The notes under the pieces: generated by a model
Databases searched by the model: none
What the model was told of the DNA's origin: nothing
What the model saw: the letters and a program-made list of their open reading frames with translations, nothing else
Made by a program: the position numbers and the translations under genes
Assembly (NCBI RefSeq): GCF_003268475.1
Contig: NZ_MCIF01000002.1
Coordinates: 3,456,671 to 3,520,670 of the forward strand
Source of the DNA: Thermogemmatispora tikiterensis
GTDB lineage: Bacteria > Chloroflexota > Ktedonobacteria > Ktedonobacterales > Ktedonobacteraceae
Direction: 5' to 3'
Length of the DNA stretch: 64,000 nucleotides
In this document: one piece after another, positions 34,410 to 42,913 of the stretch
Layout of the letters: each line of letters opens with the position of its first letter
How positions within the stretch are numbered: position 1 is the stretch's first letter

Positions 34410-35729
34410 CTAAGCGGAGCCGGGAGTATCCTGATCCTGCCCCCGTTCAAACGAGGCGAGAATGGCCCGCCAGGTCCCTTCTCCGCCGATGTGCTGCACC
34501 CGGACGCCGGGCACTTTTGCCGCTGGTACCTGGACCTGGCCGATACAGAGCACAGAGACAGGATGACCACTACGCTGAAAGCGCTGCAGAGCTGAGAGCA
34601 GCGCCTCATTGATCATGCTGGTCACCAGGACCACCGTGGCCCCAAAGGGCAGGTGTGAGCGCTCGGCGCCCATAACGGCCTCAATAGGCTCGCCATAGTA
34701 CGGCTCAACCCGCGCCAGGGCCTCTAAAATACGCTGACGCTGCCTGGCGCCACTCGCCGGAGGAAGGCGCACAATGCTTGACCGCGGCTCCAGGTCGTCC
34801 TGCGCTGGCCCCGAGACTCTGCCTTCGGGGTCAGCCCCACCACCCTCCAGGCCAGAGAGCATGCCATTGCAGTAGAGACCAACGGCGTAGCCTGCCTGTA
34901 GTCCCCAGTCGGCCACCGAGGCCGCCGCGCAGATGGCCAGTTCCTTCAGCTCCTGGCTTACCCCCAGCTCCAGCAGCGAGAGAGGAGGTGGCATATTCAG
35001 GAACAGTGCCAGCGTGTAAGTGGCACTGGCTTCGTAGATCTTGCTCTGCAGGCGCATGGCCCGCGCTGAGGCTTTCCAGTGCACCCGCCTTAGCTCGTCA
35101 CCCTGGCGATAGTCGCGAATGCCGCTGATGCGCGCCGGATCTTCCAACAGGCGCTGGGGCATGCGCCGCTCACCAAAAGGAGAGCGCGCCGGCAATCCCA
35201 GCCGGGTGAGCGGGACAAGTGGAGGGTAGACAAGGATCTGCTCCCGATTGTCCAGCTCCTGATGCCGGCTGACGAAACCGAAGAGATCGCCACTCCACAG
35301 GACAGTGGGGCCAAAGGTGTGCACTCCGCGCGCCAGACACCGTAGCCGATAGCTGCGCGTGATACGCTCGTACCAGCGTGGACTAAAAAGGCTCTCAATG
35401 ATGGCCCTCCTACCGTCAGGGATGAGGTGGGGACTCAAGCCGCGGAAGACCAGCGCCAGAGGCACGCGATCACTGACCCTGACCCAGGAGAGCGGCAGCA
35501 GCTTGGCATTTTCCAGGAGCTGGGTCAGGACGATCTCTTCTCCGAAGCTAGCCCGCTGCTGACTGAAAGAGCGTCGATAGCGCAGGTTTACCAGACAAAA
35601 GGTGCTCCAGATATCGATTAAGAGAAAAATAAGGAAGAGCAGCAGCCCGCTGCTCAACAGCAATAGCTGATGAACCAGAACACTGACCAGCAAGATGCCG
35701 AGCGGGAGAAAATACCAGCTACGTTTCAT
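34410..35729 (-). CDS. DUF58 domain protein
   Basis: A 439-residue protein with two N-terminal membrane helices (about 5-40), then a DUF58 domain with the signature RDYRQGDELRRVHWKASAR (about 207-225), and a vWA-like C-terminal half (TYTLALFLNM). Such proteins are encoded with MoxR ATPases and are thought to act in assembly or maturation of surface or metal-containing complexes. It overlaps the moxR-like gene by ATGA, so the two are co-translated. No transglutaminase partner, common in this operon type, is present here. Confidence 0.88.
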   Translation of the reverse strand: MKRSWYFLPLGILLVSVLVHQLLLLSSGLLLFLIFLLIDIWSTFCLVNLRYRRSFSQQRASFGEEIVLTQLLENAKLLPLSWVRVSDRVPLALVFRGLSPHLIPDGRRAIIESLFSPRWYERITRSYRLRCLARGVHTFGPTVLWSGDLFGFVSRHQELDNREQILVYPPLVPLTRLGLPARSPFGERRMPQRLLEDPARISGIRDYRQGDELRRVHWKASARAMRLQSKIYEASATYTLALFLNMPPPLSLLELGVSQELKELAICAAASVADWGLQAGYAVGLYCNGMLSGLEGGGADPEGRVSGPAQDDLEPRSSIVRLPPASGARQRQRILEALARVEPYYGEPIEAVMGAERSHLPFGATVVLVTSMINEALLSALQRFQRSGHPVSVLCIGQVQVPAAKVPGVRVQHIGGEGTWRAILASFERGQDQDTPGSA

Positions 35730-36685
35730 GGCTCAACAGGCACTGGCACACTTTCCACGATCGAGGCCATGAGCTTCACCAGGGACTGTCCACGGAGACT
35801 GGTTTGACCCGTGGGGATCAGACGATGAGCCAGAACAGGTATCGCCAGGCGCTTGATATCATCGGGCAACACGTAGCCACGTCCTTCGATAGCTGCCAGA
35901 GCCTGGGCCGCGCGATAAAGGGCCAGGGTACCACGCGGACTGACCCCCAGCTCGATGGCCTCGTGCTGTCTGGTGGTCCGTACCAGCTCAATCAGATAGC
36001 CCTCAACGCTCTCTTCAATCTCCACCCTACGAATGATCTGCTGGAAGCGCGTGAGCTGCTCAACACTAAGCACGGGCTGCAGCTCGGCCAGCGGTTGCCG
36101 CTGGCGAAAACGGTGCAGAATCTGGCGCTCCTCCTCCGCCGTGGGATAGTCCAGGTGTAGACGCATAAAGAAGCGATCGAGCTGGGCCTCCGGCAGGGGG
36201 AAGGTGCCTTCCAGTTCAATGGGGTTCTGGGTAGCAATCACCATAAAGGGCCGGGGTAGAGCAATGGTCTCGCGTTCGACGCTGATCTGGCGCTCCTCCA
36301 TCGCTTCTAGCAAGGCGGATTGAGTGCGTGGCGTGGCCCGGTTGATTTCGTCGGCCAGAACGATCTGAGCCAGCAGGGGGCCGGGACGGAATTCGAACGT
36401 ACCCTGCTTCTGGTTGAAAAAGGTGATCCCGGTGATGTCGGAAGGTAACAAGTCAGGCGTAAACTGGATGCGTTGGAAAGAGCAAGCCAGCGAGCGAGCC
36501 AGCGACCTGGCTAAGGTAGTCTTGCCGGTTCCCGGGACATCTTCAAAGAGTACGTGCCCTTCACACAGGAGCGCCACTAACAAGAGATCGATAACTTCTT
36601 CCTTACCGACCATGACCTGCCCAATGTTGTGGCGCAGCGTCCTGGCCGCCTCACTTACTTGAATAAGCTCTTCTGGTCGAATCAT
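35726..36685 (-). CDS. MoxR-family AAA+ ATPase
   Basis: A 319-residue AAA+ ATPase. Walker A is PGTGKTTLARSL (about 50-61), Walker B is VLADEINRATPRTQSALLEAMEE (within about 108-130), and sensor 1 is VIATQNPIE. The C-terminal lid carries GVSPRGTLALYRAAQA. MoxR proteins act as chaperones for DUF58/vWA partners, and this gene is followed directly by such a DUF58 gene with a 4-base overlap. Confidence 0.93.
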   Translation of the reverse strand: MIRPEELIQVSEAARTLRHNIGQVMVGKEEVIDLLLVALLCEGHVLFEDVPGTGKTTLARSLARSLACSFQRIQFTPDLLPSDITGITFFNQKQGTFEFRPGPLLAQIVLADEINRATPRTQSALLEAMEERQISVERETIALPRPFMVIATQNPIELEGTFPLPEAQLDRFFMRLHLDYPTAEEERQILHRFRQRQPLAELQPVLSVEQLTRFQQIIRRVEIEESVEGYLIELVRTTRQHEAIELGVSPRGTLALYRAAQALAAIEGRGYVLPDDIKRLAIPVLAHRLIPTGQTSLRGQSLVKLMASIVESVPVPVEP

Positions 36686-37594
36686 CCTCTTGGTCCTCGG
36701 GCTGGCAGCAGGGCCTGCCTTCAGGTTGTCGTAGACTCGACAGGACCGCCAGCCGGAGAGAAGGCAGCTTCTCCAACAGCTACAAGCGAGGAGCGTCAGC
36801 CAGACCCTGGTCCTGCCTCCCTCGACGCTGCCCCGTGCTCCCTATGCGAGCCTTTCCTTCTGGAGATACGCCTGATCGACGGCAGCCTTCACAAATGAGG
36901 TGCATTGGGCCAGGCGCCGTCTTGGGTTTGCTTGCTAGCTAGAGGCAAAGTGACCAGTGGCCAGGAAGGCGGGCCAACGATACGCTTCGATTGTAACAGC
37001 GCTGCCAGCAGAAGCCTGCCCCCTCTCACAAAGAGGCCAGCAGCTGCAGGCTTCTGGGTTTCGGCCTGGAAATCTTGAGGAGAAGCGCTTGCACCTCGCC
37101 GTCAGCTGGCAGCGCTGGCTATCCGTCTGCCACGAGAAGAATCCGCTGGAGTGATTGCAGGCGAATCTCTCTCCTATTCCATCAGACAAAGAGCGGAACG
37201 GTTATAAGCTTGCTTTTATAAGATACCATATTCATCGGCAATCGTGAAGCGGGTGAACAGTATTAGATGTTCACTAGCGAGGCGGGCACAGCAAGATCGG
37301 GAGCCGCACGAGCAGACCAGGCTTCTGCGATCTTACATTTAAAGAAGAAAAACGCCTGACAGAGCGCACTCGCCACCCAGAAGCCAGGCGAGCGGGAGAG
37401 TCGCCGGGGGCAGGCGAGAGATGACGGAGAGCGCCTTCGGGAACGTGTTCTACCCGGCATGGCAGGCCAAATTGACCGCTATGCTCTTCAGACAACGGAA
37501 CGAGACGGGACGGTACGGAACGGTAAAACCAGGGCAGGCCCCTGACGAAAAAAGCGATCAGCCAAGAGTAAGCAGGTGCCAGAGCAGGGCTTGG
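36686..37594. other. 909-base region without a convincing gene
   Basis: Only short open frames with no ribosome-binding site and unlikely composition occur. An AT-rich patch at about 37200-37235 (TATAAG and TATAAA) could be a promoter in either direction. Short stems are present (for example CGCCTG/CAGGCG near 37350-37390), but none forms a clear terminator or known RNA. The region may hold an unrecognised small RNA. Confidence 0.4.
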
Positions 37595-38407
37595 CTAATC
37601 GGCAGGAGCAAAAGCGCCAGTTGTAATGCGTACCGTCACCGTATTCGAGCTAGCCGCGCCATTGGCGCCGAAAACAGTTGCATGGACACGGGCCTGAGCG
37701 CGCTTGCTCACAGAGAAAACCTGCACGTGCCAGGTCAGCGTAGCCATACCGGAAGCATCGGTATTACCATTAACCACGGCCACAAAGGGAGCCACATTAT
37801 AGGTTACCTGGAGCTGGACGAAGCTGTTCGGCTGATTCGTAATGACAGTGACCGTCACATCGCTATTGTTAGGTACGCTGCCGGGGAGGCCAGTAATCTG
37901 CACCGCTCCGTTATTGGCACCGTTATCAGTAGTACGGGTCGGTTTCAGCGCGGGCGTGCTCTGCATGGGAGGCTGGCTGCTCTCATTGCTTCCCTGACCG
38001 CCTGGCGTAGGAAAGGTCGGACGCAGATCCACTGTGCCCGTCGGTGCCACACCTGGTGGCGGCGTCAAAGGCACACGAGCCTCCATGCTAGAGCTGCTCT
38101 GAATCAGGGTACCGCCGACAATGATCGAGAAAATTACCCCCGCGATCAGCACCAACACGCTGGCGAGTATCAGAACCTTGTAGGCCGGGTCCTTCTGCCA
38201 GAAATAACTGATCTTTCCCAGTAGCGTCGGCGGCGCGCTCTGCCGCGGACGCCGGATCAGCATCTCTGGAGCGATGTAGGTCGTTGGCTGCTGCGGATCA
38301 GCAGACCACTCCCCAGGCTTTGCCCCGGGCGCTGCCGGCAGGATCAGCTTGCCGGAAAGCGGTTGGCCTCTCACTCCTTGTTCATCTCGCTGCTCTTGAT
38401 CTAGCAT
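37595..38407 (-). CDS. single-pass membrane protein with Ig-like extracytoplasmic domain
   Basis: A 270-residue protein with a cytoplasmic N-terminus of about 75 residues, one membrane helix (about 78-100), a Pro/Thr/Ser-rich stalk, then a beta-sandwich-like domain (VQITGLPGSVPNNSDVTVTVIT...VQLQVTYN...MATLTWHVQV...VTVRIT). The repeated valine/threonine strands and the Gly-Met-Ala-Thr-Leu-Thr-Trp pattern resemble bacterial Ig-like domains. GAGGAT precedes the ATG. Role unknown; probably exposed at the cell surface. Confidence 0.6.
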   Translation of the reverse strand: MLDQEQRDEQGVRGQPLSGKLILPAAPGAKPGEWSADPQQPTTYIAPEMLIRRPRQSAPPTLLGKISYFWQKDPAYKVLILASVLVLIAGVIFSIIVGGTLIQSSSSMEARVPLTPPPGVAPTGTVDLRPTFPTPGGQGSNESSQPPMQSTPALKPTRTTDNGANNGAVQITGLPGSVPNNSDVTVTVITNQPNSFVQLQVTYNVAPFVAVVNGNTDASGMATLTWHVQVFSVSKRAQARVHATVFGANGAASSNTVTVRITTGAFAPAD

Positions 38408-38561
38408 CGCGCGTTATCCTCAATTTCAACATTTCAGTATACTCGTGTAGATCGACATCCCTGCGACCGCCGCCGGCAGGGGAGATTACGGCATACTTCT
38501 CCTTATTTGATAACGATCAAAGCCCTGTTTCTGGTACCGAAGTACCTCGTTTTGCTTCCCC

Positions 38562-39539
38562 TCACCCCCAAAAATCTGCCGTAGGGGTCCTCGCCAGCTG
38601 CTCGATGCGTCGCACAACTACCTCAACAGCCAGTTGATCCAGCGGCTGGCTTCGCACGGTCACCACCGCAGGCCCGAGAGGGCGCCAGACTGCCGGGTCC
38701 GTAGGACCAAAGAGCGCAACGGTCGGCACACCGAGCAGGCCGGCCAGATGGCTGAGACCGCTATCATTACCCAGATAGCAGCGCGCACGCTGGATCTGGG
38801 CCGCGACCCGCAGCAGAGGTAGATCGATCAGTACTTTTATCCTATCTGGCGATGGGGGGGGCAGCGCACGCACCAGCGCCGCCAGCCGCTCATGATCGGC
38901 AGGCCCGGCCAAGACCAGCACCGGCCAATCACGCGCCCAGGCCCAGCGCACCACCGCTGCAAAGTGGGAAGCCGGCCAACATTTGGCCGCAGAGCCACTG
39001 CCCGGATGAATGACCAGAGGCGCCGCGCTGAAGAGCGGCGGCTCCTGTTCCAGGACAGCAGAAGGCAGCCGATAGCGACAGCTCTCTGCCCCGGCCAGAT
39101 CAAAGGCCAGTCCCAGCGTCTGCGCCAGATAGGAGGTCGCATGTAGGCGGGTCCCCGCCGGCGGACGGCCAGGGCGAACCGTTGCCGCGGTCACCCCAGC
39201 CTCGCGCAAATTGCGCTCTACGACTCCCTCGGGATCGGCCAGCCAGCATACCACCCGCTCCGCCCGGCGCAGGCGAGCACCCAGCCCAGTCGGGTCCAGA
39301 CCCCCTGTGGCAAAGAGCGCACTCCAGCGCAGGTCAGCATAGTCCTCAACCGCATCGGCCACGCCGAGCCAGCGCGCCAGTGGCAGCACCCGGACATTTC
39401 CCACCAGCGTCAGACCAGCAGACGGCGAGGCTGCCCGTAAGGCAGACAGGACCGGAAACGTCAGCAGCGTATCGCCAATCGCCCCGGGACGAATCACCAG
39501 CAGCTCCCCATGCCTCTCATCTGCCTTGCTCATACTCAT
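38562..39539 (-). CDS. GT9 family (heptosyltransferase-like) glycosyltransferase
   Basis: A 325-residue GT-B enzyme of family 9. The N-terminal VIRPGAIGDTLLTFPVLSAL and the nucleotide-sugar site CYLGNDSGLSHLAGLLGVPTVALFGPTDP with VIHPGSGSAAKCWP are typical of ADP-heptose:LPS heptosyltransferases. In a lineage without classical lipopolysaccharide it probably acts on another cell-surface glycan. It is the last gene of an operon; its ATG comes three bases after the stop of the small membrane protein gene (TAAgccATG). Confidence 0.88.
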   Translation of the reverse strand: MSMSKADERHGELLVIRPGAIGDTLLTFPVLSALRAASPSAGLTLVGNVRVLPLARWLGVADAVEDYADLRWSALFATGGLDPTGLGARLRRAERVVCWLADPEGVVERNLREAGVTAATVRPGRPPAGTRLHATSYLAQTLGLAFDLAGAESCRYRLPSAVLEQEPPLFSAAPLVIHPGSGSAAKCWPASHFAAVVRWAWARDWPVLVLAGPADHERLAALVRALPPPSPDRIKVLIDLPLLRVAAQIQRARCYLGNDSGLSHLAGLLGVPTVALFGPTDPAVWRPLGPAVVTVRSQPLDQLAVEVVVRRIEQLARTPTADFWG

Positions 39540-39542
39540 GGC

Positions 39543-39938
39543 TTACCACTTCTTGGCCAGCGAGAGGATCTCAACAAGAACCGCGGCGGCCACAATGGCG
39601 AGAGCCGCTACGATGCTCCAGCTATGTAAGGCGCGCAGGATCAGATTGAGCACAATGCAGAGCGCTAAGAGAGTACCCTGACGTAGCGCATGTCGGATCG
39701 TCGCCCGGTAGAGACGCGAAGAAATGAAGAGCAAGCCGCAGAGGTAGGCGAGAGGGGCAAAAGTGCAGATGAGCGCTCCCAAAAGGAGCACAAAAAAAGC
39801 CACGAAGGCCAGCAACCCTTGCGGTGGAACAAAATAGGTAAAGAGGAGAAAAGCCGCCCACACCGGCAGGGCCAGCCCACCCAGGAGAGAGAGCGCGGTA
39901 CGATTGGAGATGCGATAGCGCAGGTGTTGCTTGGTCAT
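39543..39938 (-). CDS. small four-helix membrane protein
   Basis: A 131-residue protein with about four membrane helices (about 16-38, 42-64, 70-90 and 96-125), of unknown family. It sits between herA and the GT9 gene with only three bases on each side (TAAgccATG at both junctions), so it is certainly co-transcribed and probably translated by re-initiation. No motif gives a function. Confidence 0.65.
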   Translation of the reverse strand: MTKQHLRYRISNRTALSLLGGLALPVWAAFLLFTYFVPPQGLLAFVAFFVLLLGALICTFAPLAYLCGLLFISSRLYRATIRHALRQGTLLALCIVLNLILRALHSWSIVAALAIVAAAVLVEILSLAKKW

Positions 39939-39941
39939 GGC

Positions 39942-41687
39942 TTATTTCAACAGGCTGAACCCCTGGTTGTTCCCCAGCGGGGCCTCCTGGAGGCGGCGGC
40001 TCCCGCGGGCCTCCGGGCTGAAGTACTTCTGCCAGATATCGGGAGCATCTTTGCTTTCGCCCCCGTGCCGGGTCAGGCGCTGGCGAACGCGGCAGATCAC
40101 CGGCGTATTGACAGCAGCTCCCGCCACAATCACCTGGCCCTTCGAGAGCGCAGGCAGATTGTCCAGCAGATCACGACCGACTCCCTCAATAGCAGCGGCA
40201 ACACTCTTCTGATCGATCTCGTTGACAATGCGCATAATGCACTGCGTCTGGCACTGGCTCAACACATCGGCGTCAAGCTTGCCGGGCCGCTGACTGATAA
40301 TGCCTACGCCGATGCCGAACTTACGCCCCTCGGCTAACACTTGCTTGAGGATCTGGGTCGAGACCACCTCGGTGCCGCTTGGTGCAAAGTGGTGGCCCTC
40401 CTCTAGCAGCACAAAGACTGGATAGGGCAGATAGGATTCGCCAGAGTGCACTTTGCCGCGCTCGGTGTTCATGCGCGCCTGATAGAGGCGGCGCAGGAGC
40501 GTGGCTACAATAACCTGCTGATCGCGTTCATCAACTTCGTTCAGCTGCAATACCGTGCACTGACCGGGCTTGAAGATCTCAGGCAGATCCAGATGCTGGA
40601 CATCATCAAAGGTGAAGCTATCGACGAAGCGCTGCTCGATACGCCATATTAAGGCGCGCACCGTACTGGAATCGTCAGCCCCCTCGCTGTCTTCATCGTT
40701 CTTGCTGCGCGCCACTTGGCGAATGGCCTCTATCAAGTCCTGCGCACTCCAGGGCGTACCACGTTTCTTCTCGTTCAATTTGCGCAAAGCACGACTCAGC
40801 AGATACTGCTGCTTTTCAGTCATTTCAGGCAGGAGGTGACGCATGTCCCCCATGTTCAGGGTTGAGAGACGGACCTTGACCTGATCGGGGTGATAGATAC
40901 GCACCTGGGCCCGGTAGCCCTCGACGCCCTCTTCGCCGCTCTCCTCAGAGAATTCGGGAAGATTGGGCAATTGATCGAGCGTGCCGTATTCGCCATGTGG
41001 ATCAACGATGAGCACGCAGGCCTTATTGTAGGGCCGCATCAGCTCCTCGATAATCACGCTGGCCAGATAGCTCTTGCCGGCGCCGGTGCTGGCGATAATA
41101 GCCAGATGGGTGCTGACAAAATCCTTGACCGAGAGCACGATGGGCACCGCCCCAGGAGTTCGCGTCAGCAGCGAGCCAATGGTTGCCGAGCCAAGCTGAC
41201 CGACGCGCTTGCGGCAGAGAATCTGCGAGAGCATCTCATCGTCCGCCAGGAAAATCTGCTTGCCCGACTGGGGTGGTATCCAGGGATTGATGAAGGAGCC
41301 GCTTTCGGGATCATAGTAACCCATGATAGCTACGTGCAGTTCGAAAAGCTCGTTGGCCCGCGCATCGTAGCCCACCATTGCCGCGACCTGGGCCGGCGAG
41401 ACCTCCGGCTCCGCCAGGAAGGTGTCGGGATAGAGCTGCAGAGGGACACGCTTGATGATCCGTCCCAGAACGCGCCGTGCCACCGGCTGAGCGCCGTTCT
41501 GGCCCCATTCATCAGGCTCGTTCAGCTCATAATAGACATACTCGCCGTTCTTGAGCACCTGCTCATCGTCGCGCGAGACAAAGGTATATTCATGGGCCGA
41601 TTCACCCGGTCCCTTGGTGATGCCCACAGGTTTGCGACCTGTGCGCCCTCGCGAAACAGGTGGCACATTGGCAGAATCACTTACCAT
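39942..41687 (-). CDS. herA: HerA-like hexameric ATPase
   Basis: A 581-residue FtsK/HerA-type motor ATPase. The N-terminal 180 residues form a HAS-barrel-like region. Walker A is IASTGAGKSYLASVI (about 195-209), Walker B region LIVDPHGEYGTLD, and later VLLEEGHHFAP and IISQRPGKLDADVLSQC, the HerA signatures. Archaeal HerA works with NurA nuclease in DNA end resection, and bacterial HerA also serves in antiviral complexes. No NurA is recognisable here; the upstream neighbours are a HAS-barrel-like protein and an IrrE-UvrD-PDDEXK fusion. Role in DNA processing is likely, exact pathway unknown. Confidence 0.88.
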   Translation of the reverse strand: MVSDSANVPPVSRGRTGRKPVGITKGPGESAHEYTFVSRDDEQVLKNGEYVYYELNEPDEWGQNGAQPVARRVLGRIIKRVPLQLYPDTFLAEPEVSPAQVAAMVGYDARANELFELHVAIMGYYDPESGSFINPWIPPQSGKQIFLADDEMLSQILCRKRVGQLGSATIGSLLTRTPGAVPIVLSVKDFVSTHLAIIASTGAGKSYLASVIIEELMRPYNKACVLIVDPHGEYGTLDQLPNLPEFSEESGEEGVEGYRAQVRIYHPDQVKVRLSTLNMGDMRHLLPEMTEKQQYLLSRALRKLNEKKRGTPWSAQDLIEAIRQVARSKNDEDSEGADDSSTVRALIWRIEQRFVDSFTFDDVQHLDLPEIFKPGQCTVLQLNEVDERDQQVIVATLLRRLYQARMNTERGKVHSGESYLPYPVFVLLEEGHHFAPSGTEVVSTQILKQVLAEGRKFGIGVGIISQRPGKLDADVLSQCQTQCIMRIVNEIDQKSVAAAIEGVGRDLLDNLPALSKGQVIVAGAAVNTPVICRVRQRLTRHGGESKDAPDIWQKYFSPEARGSRRLQEAPLGNNQGFSLLK

Positions 41688-41898
41688 AGCCGCTTAACTC
41701 CATCTCAGGTGAGAGATTTCCTGTTCTGAACTGCACACAGACGGCAGACCTGCCCTGCCCCAGATCCCTCCTGATCCCGCAGTCCCCACCCGCAGTGAGC
41801 TAACCAGTCCCAGCCAGCACAGAGCAAGGGGCGGCCTGGCCTGGCCCGGCACGCCCAGTTCTTCCTTCCTTCCTTCCTCTACCCGCTCTGGCCCCGGC

Positions 41899-42594
41899 CT
41901 AGCCAGTGGTTTCAACTTTGAGACGCCAGGCGAAATTACGCTTGACAATTGAGAGCAGAGAGAGATTCTGAGGAAATAGGCGTTCGAGCTGATCGATAAT
42001 GCAGAGCGCTACTATCGGTAGCAAGCTATTGCGCTGGGCGATGATGTGAGGCAGGTAGCCCATATGGAGATAGGGCGGCTCATCTGGCCTGTCAGGGTCG
42101 CTGAAGAAGTGGAAAGCCCGCACCTGCTCGTCGTCCATTGTTTCAATCTCGCTGCCCAGCTCCAGCGAGAGCAGAGGAACGCCATGCATAATGGAGAAGA
42201 CTTCAGTCTGGCCCTCGGGAGTGGTTCGCTCCTGCATCATGCCAAGCACCATGACATAGATCAGCACGGCCCGCTCGGCGATGTAGTCCGGCGAGAATAG
42301 CTCAACCTGAGTCTCGTTAGAGAGACGCGGCCCCAGCGAGCCAAAGCTCGGATTGAGCAGGATGGTATCGTAGATCACGCCGACGGCGTAGGTTCTCGGC
42401 TCCGTACTCATACCCAGCACGCGATGCAGCTCCGCCTCGGGATCATCACCCTGGCGTGCACGCACAGCAATACGCACAAAGCGTCCGAAGGCGTAGTCTT
42501 CGGGCGCCGGCTCGACCTCGACCTCGCGTGGGCCGTAAATCTGGCAGACGTAATTAATATGCGAGTCGGATTTGACGATCTTTCCTATGAACAT
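41899..42594 (-). CDS. HAS-barrel-like accessory protein of the HerA locus
   Basis: A 231-residue protein. The N-terminus MFIGKIVKSDSHINYVCQI resembles the HAS-barrel of HerA-associated proteins (GKI/V...S....Y.C...). The rest has no recognised motif, but LVGMMQ-like hydrophobic segments suggest a compact globular domain rather than membrane helices. The ATG at 42594 has GAGG 8 bases upstream; a GTG at 42627 would add 11 residues. It lies 211 bases upstream of herA on the same strand. It may clamp or target the HerA ring; this is inferred from the fold and neighbour only. Confidence 0.55.
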   Translation of the reverse strand: MFIGKIVKSDSHINYVCQIYGPREVEVEPAPEDYAFGRFVRIAVRARQGDDPEAELHRVLGMSTEPRTYAVGVIYDTILLNPSFGSLGPRLSNETQVELFSPDYIAERAVLIYVMVLGMMQERTTPEGQTEVFSIMHGVPLLSLELGSEIETMDDEQVRAFHFFSDPDRPDEPPYLHMGYLPHIIAQRNSLLPIVALCIIDQLERLFPQNLSLLSIVKRNFAWRLKVETTG

Positions 42595-42913
42595 GCCGAT
42601 GCCTCGTGTGCGGGCATGGAGTAGCACGCCCTGTATCTATTGTACCTGCTACTTCTCTCTCTTGAGAAATGGACTGGATTTACCTTCTCCTGAAGAGCGT
42701 CTCTTGCCCTTAGTAACTGCTCCAGCCAGAAGGAAGGCTCAGCTTCACGGAAGCGATGGGTGGCAGTGCCCGTTTCACCTGGCGGCCATTATACCATACT
42801 GAGTGTCGCGGGGGGAGGCGCGTCGGCCTTCTGGCTCCGCTGGCCCAGGCCAGACTACAGGCTTCTTGGCCAGATGAGGGTATAGCCGGCAAGGAGAGGC
42901 CGGATCGCAGACT
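42595..42913. other. intergenic region upstream of the HAS-barrel gene
   Basis: On the minus strand a TACAAT lies at about 42636-42641, 40 bases before the ATG, without a good -35. No ORF, tRNA or strong terminator is visible, so transcription from the helicase gene may continue into this group. Confidence 0.4.

Noticed and set aside
37421..38224. 267-codon open frame on the plus strand
   Set aside because: Antisense to the Ig-like membrane protein gene, which has a convincing membrane segment and ribosome-binding site.
40890..41729. 279-codon open frame on the plus strand
   Set aside because: Antisense shadow of herA.
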